64,000 nucleotides of DNA, from assembly GCF_947497285.1 (NCBI RefSeq), contig NZ_CANMFT010000001.1:620001-684000 (forward strand), in the 5' to 3' direction. Both the position numbers and the translations under genes were made by a program. The notes under the pieces were generated by a model. The model did not search any database and was not told where the DNA came from. It was given only the letters and a program-made list of their open reading frames with translations. Source of the stretch: an uncultured Aliiroseovarius sp. GTDB taxonomy: Bacteria; Pseudomonadota; Alphaproteobacteria; Rhodobacterales; Rhodobacteraceae. Shown here one piece after another: positions 35,338 through 43,564 of this stretch (positions within the stretch are counted from its first letter, which is position 1; every line of letters starts with the position of its first letter).

Positions 35338-35568
35338 TCAGGCCAATACGCGCACCGGATCAGTATTGCAGAAAATGATATACTGACCTGCGTTTTCGAT
35401 CACATGAAATCCACGCCGCGCGACTTCTTGCAACAGGCGCTTGCGACCGATGATGCTGTCCACATCACAGGTTTGGCGGCGCACGATCCCGCCTTTCATC
35501 GCGGCTGGCGAGGTGAACAGCTGCATCAGCCAGGTTTCGGGGCGCGGAAAGGGGGTCATATCGGTCAT
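35338..35568 (-). CDS. Conserved small protein, unknown function
   Basis: 76 residues. It reads WLMQLFTSPAAMKGGIVRRQ, then VDSIIGRKRLLQEVARRGFH and VIENAGQYIIFCNTDPVRVL. I recall similar short proteins in Rhodobacterales, sometimes labelled as a phosphoribosylanthranilate isomerase, but nothing in 76 residues supports that activity. The arrangement of a charged helix followed by a beta-hairpin could be nucleic-acid-binding, but this is inference. It is convergent with the P450 gene, 13 nt away. Confidence 0.6.
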   Translation of the reverse strand: MTDMTPFPRPETWLMQLFTSPAAMKGGIVRRQTCDVDSIIGRKRLLQEVARRGFHVIENAGQYIIFCNTDPVRVLA

Positions 35569-35602
35569 ACCGCCACTCTGCCAGCCGTAGATTAACGTGG
35601 GG

Positions 35603-35833
35603 TTAATCCGAGCGCAGCTGGGCCTGAAAATGCGTCAAAACATACACCCGGATTGCCGAAGCAAGACCAGCATCTACCCCGCGGGCTTCGTCCACCTCTG
35701 CAGCCAGTGCATTCAACGGCATCCCGCGCGCCTTTGCGATGCGACGGAAGGCGTCCCAGAACTCCGGCTCCAGAGACACCGATGTGCGGTGCCCGTGCAG
35801 GGTGAGGGAGTGTTTTTCCGGCCGTGCGCTCAT
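35603..35833 (-). CDS. Ribbon-helix-helix domain protein
   Basis: 76 residues. The pattern HGHRTSVSLEPEFWDAFRRI (beta-strand and first helix) followed by AKARGMPLNALAAEVDE (second helix) is the RHH_4 type of Arc/MetJ fold. A short extension ends FQAQLRSD. It probably binds DNA as a dimer; the target is unknown. It overlaps the DUF4169 gene by 4 nt and is the last gene of the fumC unit. Confidence 0.8.
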   Translation of the reverse strand: MSARPEKHSLTLHGHRTSVSLEPEFWDAFRRIAKARGMPLNALAAEVDEARGVDAGLASAIRVYVLTHFQAQLRSD

Positions 35834-36027
35834 GTCTTGTCCGGCTGCGTGTCACCGTCGCTCTGGTGGCCATCAAGGTCGCGGGCCGACTTCTCAGCCC
35901 GCGCTTGGTTTAGCTTTTTCTCGGCCAGCGTGCGCCCAAACTTTACTGCATTTTCATTGGCTTGGGCGCGCTTCTTCAAGCGCGCCTGCGCCTTGCGGTG
36001 TTTGGACAGGCTGACCGGTTTCCCCAT
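35830..36027 (-). CDS. DUF4169 family protein
   Basis: 65 residues, very basic and helical: GKPVSLSKHRKAQARLKKRA, then AVKFGRTLAEKKLNQARAEK, with an acidic tail. It matches DUF4169, a small family found mostly behind fumC in Rhodobacterales. The function is unknown. Its start overlaps the fumC stop by 1 nt (TGATG) and its end overlaps the RHH start by 4 nt, so all three genes are translationally coupled. Confidence 0.85.
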   Translation of the reverse strand: MGKPVSLSKHRKAQARLKKRAQANENAVKFGRTLAEKKLNQARAEKSARDLDGHQSDGDTQPDKT

Positions 36028-37421
36028 CAGGCCTTGGGGCCGATCATCTGCTCGGGGCGCACGACCTTGTCGAAGGTTTCCGCGTCCACGAAGCCCAGAG
36101 CGATGGCCTCTTCCTTCAGGGTGGTGCCGTTCTTATGCGCGGTCTTGGCCACTTTCGTTGCGTTGTCGTAACCGATCGTCGGGGCCAGGGCCGTGACCAG
36201 CATCAGGCTTTCCTTCATCAGCTTGTCGATGCGGGGTTCGTTGGCTTGAATGCCGTTCAACATCCGTTCGGTGAAGCTGTCCGTCGCGTCGCCCAGAAGC
36301 TGGATCGACTGAAGCAAATTATAGCTCATCATCGGATTATAGACGTTCAGCTCAAAATGCCCCTGCGAGCCGGCAAAAGTCATTGCGGCGTTGTTGCCCA
36401 TGACATGCGCGGCGACTTGGGTCAGCGCCTCGGCCTGTGTGGGGTTCACTTTGCCCGGCATGATCGACGAGCCGGGTTCGTTTTCCGGCAAGATCAGCTC
36501 GCCCAGACCCGAGCGCGGGCCGGAGCCAAGGAAACGGATGTCGTTGGCGATCTTATAGCAGCTGCCTGCCACGGTCGCCAAAGCGCCCGACATGAAGACC
36601 ATCGCGTCATGGGCGGCCAGTGCCTCGAACTTGTTGGGGGCGGTGACGAAGGGCAGGTCGGTGATGCGCGCCATGTTGGCGGCAACCTCTTCGCCCCAAC
36701 CAACCTTGGTGTTCAGCCCGGTGCCGACGGCGGTGCCGCCTTGGGCAAGCTCATAGATGCCGGGCAGGGCAAGCTTCACCCGCGCGATCCCTTGACGGAT
36801 CATGTGGGCATAGCCCGAAAATTCCTGCCCCAAGGTCAGGGGGGTTGCGTCCTGCGTATGGGTGCGCCCGATCTTGATGATGTCTTTGAACTCAGCCTCT
36901 TTGGCCTCAAGCCCCGCCAGCAGTTTTTCCAGACCGGGCAACAGCACGTCGCGCACAGACATCGCGGTGGCGATGTGCATGGCGGTGGGGAAGGTGTCGT
37001 TTGACGACTGGCCCATATTGCAGTGATCATTGGGGTGGACGGGGTCTTTCGACCCGATCACGCCGCCCATGATTTCAATGGCACGGTTGGCGATAACCTC
37101 GTTGGCGTTCATGTTGGACTGGGTGCCGGACCCGGTCTGCCAGACGACCAACGGGAAGTTGTCGTCAAACTTGCCGGCGACCACTTCCGAGGCCGCCTGA
37201 ATAACCGCGTCGGCAATTGCGCCGTCCATCGCACCGGATTTCTTGTTCGCTTCGGCACAGGCCTGTTTGATCACGCCAAGGGCGCGCACGATGGCGACGG
37301 GCTGACGCTCCCAGCCGATAGGGAAATTCATCAGTGAGCGCTGCGTCTGCGCGCCCCAATATTTGTCTGCGGGAACCTCAAGAGGGCCAAAGCTGTCGGA
37401 TTCGGTGCGGGTCTGGGTCAT
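36027..37421 (-). CDS. fumC: Fumarate hydratase class II
   Basis: 464 residues from ATG 37421 ([20 protein letters not shown]). The class signature is [20 protein letters not shown] near residue 317, and the catalytic His lies in [20 protein letters not shown] near residue 187. It is iron-independent and converts fumarate to malate in the TCA cycle. The longer frame to 37481 has no family support. It heads the operon with DUF4169 and the RHH gene. Confidence 0.96.
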   Translation of the reverse strand: MTQTRTESDSFGPLEVPADKYWGAQTQRSLMNFPIGWERQPVAIVRALGVIKQACAEANKKSGAMDGAIADAVIQAASEVVAGKFDDNFPLVVWQTGSGTQSNMNANEVIANRAIEIMGGVIGSKDPVHPNDHCNMGQSSNDTFPTAMHIATAMSVRDVLLPGLEKLLAGLEAKEAEFKDIIKIGRTHTQDATPLTLGQEFSGYAHMIRQGIARVKLALPGIYELAQGGTAVGTGLNTKVGWGEEVAANMARITDLPFVTAPNKFEALAAHDAMVFMSGALATVAGSCYKIANDIRFLGSGPRSGLGELILPENEPGSSIMPGKVNPTQAEALTQVAAHVMGNNAAMTFAGSQGHFELNVYNPMMSYNLLQSIQLLGDATDSFTERMLNGIQANEPRIDKLMKESLMLVTALAPTIGYDNATKVAKTAHKNGTTLKEEAIALGFVDAETFDKVVRPEQMIGPKA

Positions 37422-37516
37422 ATCTTGGCGCCTTTTCTGCATAAACCGACGCCGTTGTACCCTATTGTACACCAAGATCAATGCTGGTAGCGCCCGAACC
37501 GACGCCGCTTGCGCGG

Positions 37517-38074
37517 TTACTTGCGGAAACTGTCCAGGCTCACAATCTCGGCGTCGTGGTGATCTTCGCTGTCATCTTCGCCATCATCATTGGCGGTCGC
37601 CTCAGCTGCAGTCCCGCCAGCGTCGCGTTCGGGGTCTTCAACGGGGGCTGCTTCTTCTGCGATGTCGCTTGGGTCTGCCTGATCCTCTTCGCCTGCAATG
37701 TGCAGGTCCGGATGATGGGGGTCTTGCATTTCAAAGCGCAGGCCAAACTCGACCGAGGGATCGACAAAGGTGTTGATCGCATCATACGGAACATAAAGCG
37801 TCTCTGGCGCATCGCCGAAATTCAGCGTCACGCCAAAGCCATTCGCATCAACCGCCAGGTTTTCAAACCAGTGCTGCAACACGATTGTCATATCTTCGGG
37901 AAAGCGGTCCTGCATCCAGTCGGCAAGTTCAACGCCGTCGTGGCGGGTGTCAAAATTGATGAAGAAATGGTGTTGTCCGGGCAGCCCGTGTTCTGACACG
38001 TCCTCAAGCACCTTGCGGATCAGGTCGCGCATCGCGTCATGCATCAGGTTGCCATAGTCGATCTTGTCGGACAT
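37517..38074 (-). CDS. sspB: ClpXP adaptor SspB (alphaproteobacterial type)
   Basis: 185 residues from ATG 38074. The substrate-binding domain covers about residues 1-125 ([54 protein letters not shown]). A long acidic linker then leads to the C-terminal ClpX-binding tail [10 protein letters not shown]. SspB delivers ssrA-tagged proteins to ClpXP. The tmRNA that produces these tags is encoded 2 kb downstream on the same strand. Confidence 0.93.
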   Translation of the reverse strand: MSDKIDYGNLMHDAMRDLIRKVLEDVSEHGLPGQHHFFINFDTRHDGVELADWMQDRFPEDMTIVLQHWFENLAVDANGFGVTLNFGDAPETLYVPYDAINTFVDPSVEFGLRFEMQDPHHPDLHIAGEEDQADPSDIAEEAAPVEDPERDAGGTAAEATANDDGEDDSEDHHDAEIVSLDSFRK

Positions 38075-38141
38075 CAAAAATATCTCCCGCCGGTTTTGTC
38101 CAGAATAGGGGATTCGGGCGTGAAGAAAAGCCAAGAAGCAC

Positions 38142-39416
38142 TTAGCCCGAGACGACGCCCAACCCAGCCCCCGCTGCGGCCATGATCAAAAGCGTAACCG
38201 GCAAAGCCAAACCGCGCCACAGAAGCAACACAGCCGCGAGCCCTGACAACGCCAGCGCCGCCAGATCCACGCTGTGCAGAACCGGAAGCGAGGTCGCGAA
38301 CGGCGCAGGAGCGGGGGTCGTTTGGTTGAAAAACACATGCAGGGCAAACCACAAGGACAAATTGGCGATCACCCCGACCACAGCTGCGGTGATCGCAGAC
38401 AGCGCCGAGGTCAGGCGCGGTCGCGTGGTCAACCATTCGACATGGGGGGCTGCGGCAAAGATCCACAGAAAGCACGGCACGAAGGTCGCCCAAAGCGTCA
38501 TGAATGCGGCCGCCAGGGCAAGCCCCACGCCACCGACCCTGTGACCAGCCATGTAGCCCACGAACTCGGTCACCAAGATCAGAGGGCCAGGGGTGGTTTC
38601 CGCAAGACCAAGCCCATCCATCATCTGCGCGGGGCTGATCCAACCCTGCGTGGTCACGGCCTCTTGCGCCATATAGGCCAGAACGGCGTAGGCCCCGCCG
38701 AAACTGACCACGGCGAGCTTTGAAAAGAACAGCCCGATTTCGGCCAGCGTGTCCGCTCCGAACGCAGCCGCCGCGGCAATGGGAAGCCACCACAGAGCAA
38801 GCCAGATCGCAACCTGCATCAGGCTGCGCGGCAAGGAGGCGGGCTGCGTCTGAGCCTCGACCGTGTCTGCAGCCAGCTTGGAGCGAGCACCTCGATTGCG
38901 CACAAGGCCATAGCTGGCGGCCCCAAGGATCACCAAGGGGAAGGGCATGTCAAAGAGAAAGAGCGCGGCAAAGCACAGGATGGCGACGGACCAGTCGCCG
39001 GCATGTTTCAGCGTTTTGCGTGCCAGTCGGTAAAGCGCCTGGATCACCACGATGATGACCGCGGCTTTGATCCCGTTGAACACTGCCTCGACAATCGGGG
39101 TCTGGCCCCAGGTCGCATAGGCATAGGCAAGCGCCAGCATCAGCGCCGCCCCCGGCAGCACAAACAAAAGACCCGCGATCACCCCGCCAAGCACACCGCG
39201 CAACCGCCATCCGGCATAAGTGCACAACTGCATCGCTTCTGGCCCCGGCAACAGCATGCAAAACGACAGGGCGTTCAGTAACTGCCGCTCGTTCAGCCAT
39301 GGTCGATTATCGACCAGTTCGCGGTGCATGACGGCGATTTGCGCGGCTGGACCGCCAAAAGACATCAGTCCGATGCGGGCGAAAACACGGGTAAGGTCAG
39401 CAATTGTCGGTCTCAT
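38142..39416 (-). CDS. chrA: Chromate transporter ChrA
   Basis: 424 residues and about 10-12 hydrophobic segments. The two homologous halves are evident: LMSFGGPAAQIAVMHRELVD in the first and AVVSFGGAYAVLAYMAQEAV in the second, each followed by a P-G motif (LLPGPEAMQL; TTPGPLILVTEF). This is the long-chain CHR family, which exports chromate by proton exchange. Related genes without a chromate role exist. It stands apart from sspB by 67 nt and from the SnoaL-like gene by 48 nt. Confidence 0.9.
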   Translation of the reverse strand: MRPTIADLTRVFARIGLMSFGGPAAQIAVMHRELVDNRPWLNERQLLNALSFCMLLPGPEAMQLCTYAGWRLRGVLGGVIAGLLFVLPGAALMLALAYAYATWGQTPIVEAVFNGIKAAVIIVVIQALYRLARKTLKHAGDWSVAILCFAALFLFDMPFPLVILGAASYGLVRNRGARSKLAADTVEAQTQPASLPRSLMQVAIWLALWWLPIAAAAAFGADTLAEIGLFFSKLAVVSFGGAYAVLAYMAQEAVTTQGWISPAQMMDGLGLAETTPGPLILVTEFVGYMAGHRVGGVGLALAAAFMTLWATFVPCFLWIFAAAPHVEWLTTRPRLTSALSAITAAVVGVIANLSLWFALHVFFNQTTPAPAPFATSLPVLHSVDLAALALSGLAAVLLLWRGLALPVTLLIMAAAGAGLGVVSG

Positions 39417-39464
39417 GGCCGGATAGGGCCGCGTGGAACACCCGAAAGCAAGGGTCTTTTGGTG

Positions 39465-39896
39465 TTAGAGCCCCAGCCCTTCACCCGAAAGACATAACGC
39501 CAGGCTGTCTTTCGGAAGATATCCCAACTGTTCGAACAACGACAGAAAGTCGACCTGATTGTAGGCTTCGACGATCCGCCCATCGGTGACGCGTGCCATG
39601 ATCTGACCGGACACCGCAATTGGGCTACGGTCGCGCAAGGCCACCGCTTGCGCTGTGAAAGTCGCCCAAGCCCAGTCGCCCATTTCAATGGCGCGTTCAA
39701 ACTGCACGCCGGTTACGTCGATCTGGGCCAGTATTGCTTCGGCCAGAACGCGAAAATCCTCGGGCCCGACGGCGAAATCCATCATCCCCATGGCTTCGGT
39801 GTCAGGGGTGAACAGCAGGTTGATGGCTTCCAGATCCTGACGCACCCAGATGCGGTCATACCATTCATTCAAAAGCTCAAGGGATGTCTGGGTCAT
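39465..39896 (-). CDS. SnoaL/NTF2-like polyketide-cyclase fold protein
   Basis: 143 residues. The sequence ELLNEWYDRIWVRQDLEAIN starts a cone-shaped NTF2-like fold, and FTAQAVALRDRSPIAVSGQI and ARVTDGRIVEAYNQVDFLSL are its typical beta-sheet strands. Members of this fold bind small hydrophobic molecules or act as isomerases or cyclases. No catalytic His/Asp pair can be named. The gene is isolated and its function is unknown. Confidence 0.75.
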   Translation of the reverse strand: MTQTSLELLNEWYDRIWVRQDLEAINLLFTPDTEAMGMMDFAVGPEDFRVLAEAILAQIDVTGVQFERAIEMGDWAWATFTAQAVALRDRSPIAVSGQIMARVTDGRIVEAYNQVDFLSLFEQLGYLPKDSLALCLSGEGLGL

Positions 39897-40071
39897 GCTC
39901 TGTCCGTTTGCGATGTTGTGGGCACCTTAGGCAGGTCGCCTTCCGGTTGCCCTGAAGGGCTCTTTGCGATCGCCACAGTTTAGGGTGCGACCCCTTAACG
40001 ATGTGTGAGCAGGAGAGAAAAACTTCTGTTCTTCTGACGCCATCACGGGACAGACAGGTGGTGCAAGACAG

Positions 40072-40385
40072 TTTGGAAAGTGCAGGCTTCTGTTGCCAGG
40101 TGCCTGCGAACCCCGCCTTACGCTGCTAGGCGCAAGGGCTTAAATCGGCAACTCGAACTGCTTACGCAGCCAGAGCCATAGCCGGAGCTTTGTTGTCATT
40201 TGCAACTAGCTTAAATGTACCGATAACGGTGGTAACTCACCGAGACAAAGCAAACCCCTTTAGACGTCCGTCGATCCTATTTCGTCCCCATGATCCCCAA
40301 ATGAAGGATGTTTGGTGGAGACGCCGGGTACCGCCCCCGGGTCCGATCCGCTTATTGCGAGCGCGTTTATGTCCATAGTCCCCGA
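40072..40385 (-). ncRNA. ssrA: tmRNA, circularly permuted two-piece form
   Basis: On the minus strand the acceptor piece comes first and ends in CCA at 40313. After a 23-nt spacer (40312-40290) the coding piece starts at 40289 with GGGGACG, which pairs with CGTCTCC at the end of the acceptor piece. The tag frame runs 40203-40162 and reads ANDNKAPAMALAA-stop, preceded by GTTGCAAATGAC. A hairpin at about 40107-40082 (GCAGGC/GCCTGC) marks the last pseudoknot region. This is the permuted gene known from Caulobacter and its relatives, in which the spacer is removed to give two RNAs. The end coordinates are estimates to within about 10 nt; the pairing, CCA and tag are seen directly. Confidence 0.95.
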
Positions 40386-40397
40386 AAGGACATTGCA

Positions 40398-40426
40398 TAT
40401 ATAGGAGGTCTGCCGGTATTTGAAAA
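40398..40426 (-). promoter_or_regulatory. Promoter of the tmRNA gene
   Basis: Reading the minus strand, TTTTCA (40426-40421) and TATATA (40403-40398) are separated by 17 nt. Transcription would start near 40390, just before the acceptor piece. Confidence 0.6.
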
Positions 40427-40460
40427 GGGGCGGGTGGCGAGCTTTTGTAAGGGGTTGGAT

Positions 40461-41297
40461 GTGGTTGCGGACGGCGTTTTGATTTTCACCGGGGCGGTGC
40501 GCGCCATTGTGCAGCACGCGCGGTTCGCCGTTCTGATTTGCCTGCCATGGGTCGTGATCTCGGCTGCCGTCAGCTTTTGGCTCTACCGCGCCGAAGCCTT
40601 TGGTTCGCCGCTGATCCCACTGCTGGATATCGTTATGGTCCCAGTCATCGCTGTGTTGTGGCATCGGCATGTCCTGCCCGAGATGATGATCACGCCTGAC
40701 CTGCGGCTGACCTTTGGCGATCTCGGGCGCTATACGTTCAAATGGCTCCTCGTTTCCTTTCTGGTCGGGCTGATTGCCGTCATGGGCCTTGTCGTGCTCG
40801 GGTTGGCGATGTCGATGATGCCGGGGGTGGATGGCTGGTTTGCGGCCTTTCTGGATGGCGCCTGGCTTGGCCTGTCGTTTGGGGCATTGCGCGACGGTCA
40901 GCTTGCGCCGCTTCTGGTCGGCGCGTTGGCCGTATTGCTGGGCTTTGTGGCAACTTATCTGGTGCACCGGATCAGTTACGTGCTGCCCCATGGTGCCCTG
41001 CGGCGCGAAACGATGTCCTTGCGCGACGGGTATCGCCGAACGGCCCCACTGGCCGGTCCGCTTGCGGTGACGTCGCTGATCGTGATGGCGGGGATGGCGG
41101 CGGTGTTTGGCGTGCAAGTCTGGCTGGGCGAGGTTTTGATGCAGGCATATGACGCCGACAAGATCAGTGTTGCGCGCTTTGATCTGTGGACGGCCTTGAT
41201 CGAGGCCGTGTCTGTCGTCCTACAAACCCTGATCGGTGCCGCCCTGCTGACCGAGATCTATCGCCGCATTGGCGGCGCGCCACAGCCAGATCGTTAA
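40461..41297 (+). CDS. Multi-pass membrane protein, unknown function
   Basis: 278 residues from GTG 40461, which has AAGGGG 6 nt upstream. The frame is open leftward into the tmRNA gene, which cannot be coding; GTG 40434 is an alternative. Six or so hydrophobic segments are visible (FAVLICLPWVVISAAVSFWL; LLVSFLVGLIAVMGLVVLGL; LLVGALAVLLGFVATYLV; LAVTSLIVMAGMAAVFGVQV). The overall look is that of the glycerophosphoryl-type or YIP1-like membrane families, but I cannot assign it. The stop overlaps the stop of the convergent GntR gene by 4 nt. The tmRNA promoter lies just before this gene on the other strand. Confidence 0.65.
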   Translation: MVADGVLIFTGAVRAIVQHARFAVLICLPWVVISAAVSFWLYRAEAFGSPLIPLLDIVMVPVIAVLWHRHVLPEMMITPDLRLTFGDLGRYTFKWLLVSFLVGLIAVMGLVVLGLAMSMMPGVDGWFAAFLDGAWLGLSFGALRDGQLAPLLVGALAVLLGFVATYLVHRISYVLPHGALRRETMSLRDGYRRTAPLAGPLAVTSLIVMAGMAAVFGVQVWLGEVLMQAYDADKISVARFDLWTALIEAVSVVLQTLIGAALLTEIYRRIGGAPQPDR

Positions 41298-42025
41298 TCC
41301 GCGCGCTTTGATTGCAAGGCGCGGCTGCGCCCCAATTCGGCAGTATACGCCGCCAGATCGCCCAGAATGGTGGCGGCCTGATCGCCAACCTGCGCCTCGA
41401 TCGCATCCGCCAACCTTGTGTGCAGCCCTACGATCCGCTCCCGATCCCTTTGAGTATAGGTGATCATGTTCATCAGGGGCTGCATGGCTTCAACCGCACC
41501 GGCCAGTTGATAGGACAGCACCGGGTTGCCCGCGCCATCGACCAAGGCCCGGTGAAAGGCCACGTCCGAGGCGCAGAAGGCCTCGTCGGTGAGGCCGGGC
41601 TGTGACTGGCGGTGGATTTCAGCGCGCATGGTCGCGAGGTGGTCGGGGGTGCGCCGCTGGGCCGACAGGGGTGCGCAGGAACGTTCCAGCGCATAGCGGG
41701 CCTCGCAGGCGGTCTCAAAATCGACCTCGTTCATCGACAGAAGCAAGGTCGAGGTGGTGATCTGCTGGCCATACGCCTCTTCAAACGACATGCGGTTGAC
41801 GAAGGCCCCGCCGGCGGCGCCGCGCTGGGTGCGGATCAGGTTCTGCGCGGCCAGACGTTTCAGCGCTTCGCGAACTGTGGACCTTCCAACGCTGAATTTC
41901 TCGCACAGCTCTGCCTCAGAAGGCAGGCGCTGATCGACCAGCAGGCTGCCGTTGATAATTGCGTCGCGAATGGCCTCGGCGATCTGCTTTGAGAGGTCCT
42001 GATTGTCGTCCAGATCGGTTTTCAC
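41294..42025 (-). CDS. GntR-family regulator, FadR/FCD subfamily
   Basis: 243 residues from GTG 42025. The N-terminal winged helix is clear (LSKQIAEAIRDAIINGSLLV, LPSEAELCEKFSVGRSTVRE, AQNLIRTQRGAAGG). The C-terminal FCD domain includes ASDVAFHRALVDGAGN and LHTRLADAIEAQ, whose His and Asp residues usually bind a metal and a carboxylate effector. Upstream ATGs at 42058 and 42073 would place the operators inside the gene, so GTG is preferred. It is divergent from the DUF2182-DUF1326-dmdA-acuI unit, and the two palindromes between them fit its class. It is therefore the likely regulator of DMSP breakdown here; acryloyl-CoA or DMSP-derived acid is a guess for the effector. Confidence 0.88.
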   Translation of the reverse strand: MKTDLDDNQDLSKQIAEAIRDAIINGSLLVDQRLPSEAELCEKFSVGRSTVREALKRLAAQNLIRTQRGAAGGAFVNRMSFEEAYGQQITTSTLLLSMNEVDFETACEARYALERSCAPLSAQRRTPDHLATMRAEIHRQSQPGLTDEAFCASDVAFHRALVDGAGNPVLSYQLAGAVEAMQPLMNMITYTQRDRERIVGLHTRLADAIEAQVGDQAATILGDLAAYTAELGRSRALQSKRAD

Positions 42026-42040
42026 GCTACGTCGCCTCTT

Positions 42041-42085
42041 AATTGTCTGACAATTCATTTGCCCGAACGGCAATTGTCAGACATT
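42041..42085. promoter_or_regulatory. Twin operator for the GntR regulator
   Basis: Two copies of the same site: AATTGTC-T-GACAATT at 42041-42055 (perfect 7-bp arms) and AATTGTC-A-GACATTA at 42072-42086 (core TTGTCAGACA). Centres lie 31 bp apart, three helical turns, so bound dimers would face the same side. TTGTC-N-GACAA fits the TNGTnnnACNA pattern of FadR-type regulators. Confidence 0.75.
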
Positions 42086-42114
42086 ATCATTCCGACTCGC
42101 AAGATGGGGGAAGC

Positions 42115-42894
42115 ATGTCCGTTTCGTCAAGGATAAGAACCATGAGCGCGCCGCATTGGCTGGCGCTGTTTGGGTTGATCCTTGTGGGGTGGGGGCTGCT
42201 TTATGCGATGGCGCTTCCGCCGGGCGCGCTGGAATTGTCGCGCATCTATGGGGTGGACTTCTGGCGGTCGCTTTGTCTGGTTGAACCTGACAAGGCCGGG
42301 TTCCTTGGGCTCTTCGCCATGTGGGCGGTGATGTCGGCGGCGATGATGGCCCCGACCGCATTGCCGACCTTTGCCACATATGACGACATGATCGCCTCGG
42401 GCGCAGGATCGCGCCGGGGATTTGCCGAGTTGGTCTCGGGCTATCTGGTCATTTGGCTTGGGTTCGCTGCGCTTGCGGCCGCCGGGCAATTGGTGCTCTT
42501 CCACGCTGGACTTCTGTCGCCTCTGGGGCAAAGCATCTCGCCTTGGCTCACGGGTGCGCTGTTGATCGGGGCAGGGGCCTATCAGTTCTCGACCCTCAAA
42601 GACGCCTGCCTGTCGAAATGCCGCCAGCCGATGAGTTTCTTCATGCAATACTGGCGCGAGACGCGGTGGAACGACGCCGTGCTGGGCTTGCGCCTTGGCG
42701 CGCTCTGCCTTGGTTGCTGCTGGGCGCTGATGCTTTTGGGCTTTGTCGGCGGGGTGATGAACCTTGCCTTTATGGGGCTGGCCACGCTCATCATGATTTT
42801 TGAAAAACTGCCCGATCTTGGCCGCTATCTGACCCGCCCCTTGGGCTGGGCGCTGATTGCGGGCGGGGTCTTGGTGCTTGTCCAAGGAGGATAA
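42115..42894 (+). CDS. DUF2182 membrane protein (putative metal-binding)
   Basis: 259 residues from ATG 42115, which follows GGGGGAAGC; ATG 42043 in frame lies inside the operator and is rejected. Six hydrophobic segments are visible, with MWAVMSAAMMAPTALPTF near residue 68, DACLSKCRQPMSFF near residue 165 and GALCLGCCWALMLLGF near residue 195. The MMxP segment and the CxxxC and CCW motifs are the family marks. DUF2182 proteins are described as predicted metal-binding membrane proteins of unknown role, often next to DUF1326, as here. It is the first gene after the GntR operators and 1 nt ahead of the DUF1326 gene. Confidence 0.85.
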   Translation: MSVSSRIRTMSAPHWLALFGLILVGWGLLYAMALPPGALELSRIYGVDFWRSLCLVEPDKAGFLGLFAMWAVMSAAMMAPTALPTFATYDDMIASGAGSRRGFAELVSGYLVIWLGFAALAAAGQLVLFHAGLLSPLGQSISPWLTGALLIGAGAYQFSTLKDACLSKCRQPMSFFMQYWRETRWNDAVLGLRLGALCLGCCWALMLLGFVGGVMNLAFMGLATLIMIFEKLPDLGRYLTRPLGWALIAGGVLVLVQGG

Positions 42895-42895
42895 C

Positions 42896-43531
42896 ATGGA
42901 CGGAACACAAGTCGGTCAGGTCGAATGGACCATCAAAGGGGAATTGATCCTCAACTGCAATTGCACGGTCTTTTGCCCCTGCGTGGTGAGCCTTGGCAAA
43001 CACCCGCCCACCGAAGGGCATTGCCAGACCTGGGGCGGGGTGCGGATTGATAGCGGGCAATACGGCGATATTGACCTGTCAGGCTTGAACCTCGGTCTGA
43101 TGATCGAAATCCCCGGCAATATGGGGCGCGGCAACTGGAAGGTCGCGCTGTTCGTTGATGAGCGCGCCAGTGACGATGCCTATGAGGCGCTGGTCACGAT
43201 CTTCTCGGGTGCCGCCAAAGGCACGACAGGGCTGTTCCAGATGCTGGTGGGCGAATTCCTTGGCGCAGAACGCCAACCGGTCACGTATGAGACCGAGGGC
43301 AAGACCCGCCACATCACGGTGGGGCGCAAGATCGACGGTGTGGTGCATCCGGTTGGCGGGGCGGACCCCGACGAGGATATAGTCATCCGTAACACCCAAT
43401 ACTGGATGGGGCCGGACATCACCGTCGCCACAGCCACCAAAGGCAAGCTGCGCGCGCATGGGCGGGTGTGGGACTTCGATGGCCGCTCGGCCGAGATTTG
43501 CCAGATCGACTGGAAAGGCCCCGGTCGCTAA
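42896..43531 (+). CDS. DUF1326 protein with a CxC-type cysteine cluster
   Basis: 211 residues from ATG 42896, with AAGGAGG 5 nt upstream and the DUF2182 stop 1 nt away. The N-terminus carries LILNCNCTVFCPCVVSLGKH, an NCNC...CPC cluster typical of DUF1326 and suited to binding a metal or haem. The rest is a beta-rich soluble domain (EIPGNMGRGNWKVALFVDER, VGRKIDGVVHPVGGAD). No signal peptide is present. The function is unknown. It lies 33 nt upstream of dmdA on the same strand and so probably belongs to the DMSP operon. Confidence 0.85.
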   Translation: MDGTQVGQVEWTIKGELILNCNCTVFCPCVVSLGKHPPTEGHCQTWGGVRIDSGQYGDIDLSGLNLGLMIEIPGNMGRGNWKVALFVDERASDDAYEALVTIFSGAAKGTTGLFQMLVGEFLGAERQPVTYETEGKTRHITVGRKIDGVVHPVGGADPDEDIVIRNTQYWMGPDITVATATKGKLRAHGRVWDFDGRSAEICQIDWKGPGR

Positions 43532-43564
43532 GGCGGCCGGAGTTCTGGCACGGAAGCGCGACCC

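Noticed and set aside
40308-40460. The upstream part of the membrane-protein frame, including ATG 40308
   Set aside because: It lies in the tmRNA acceptor piece and promoter; the coding start must be GTG 40461 or GTG 40434.
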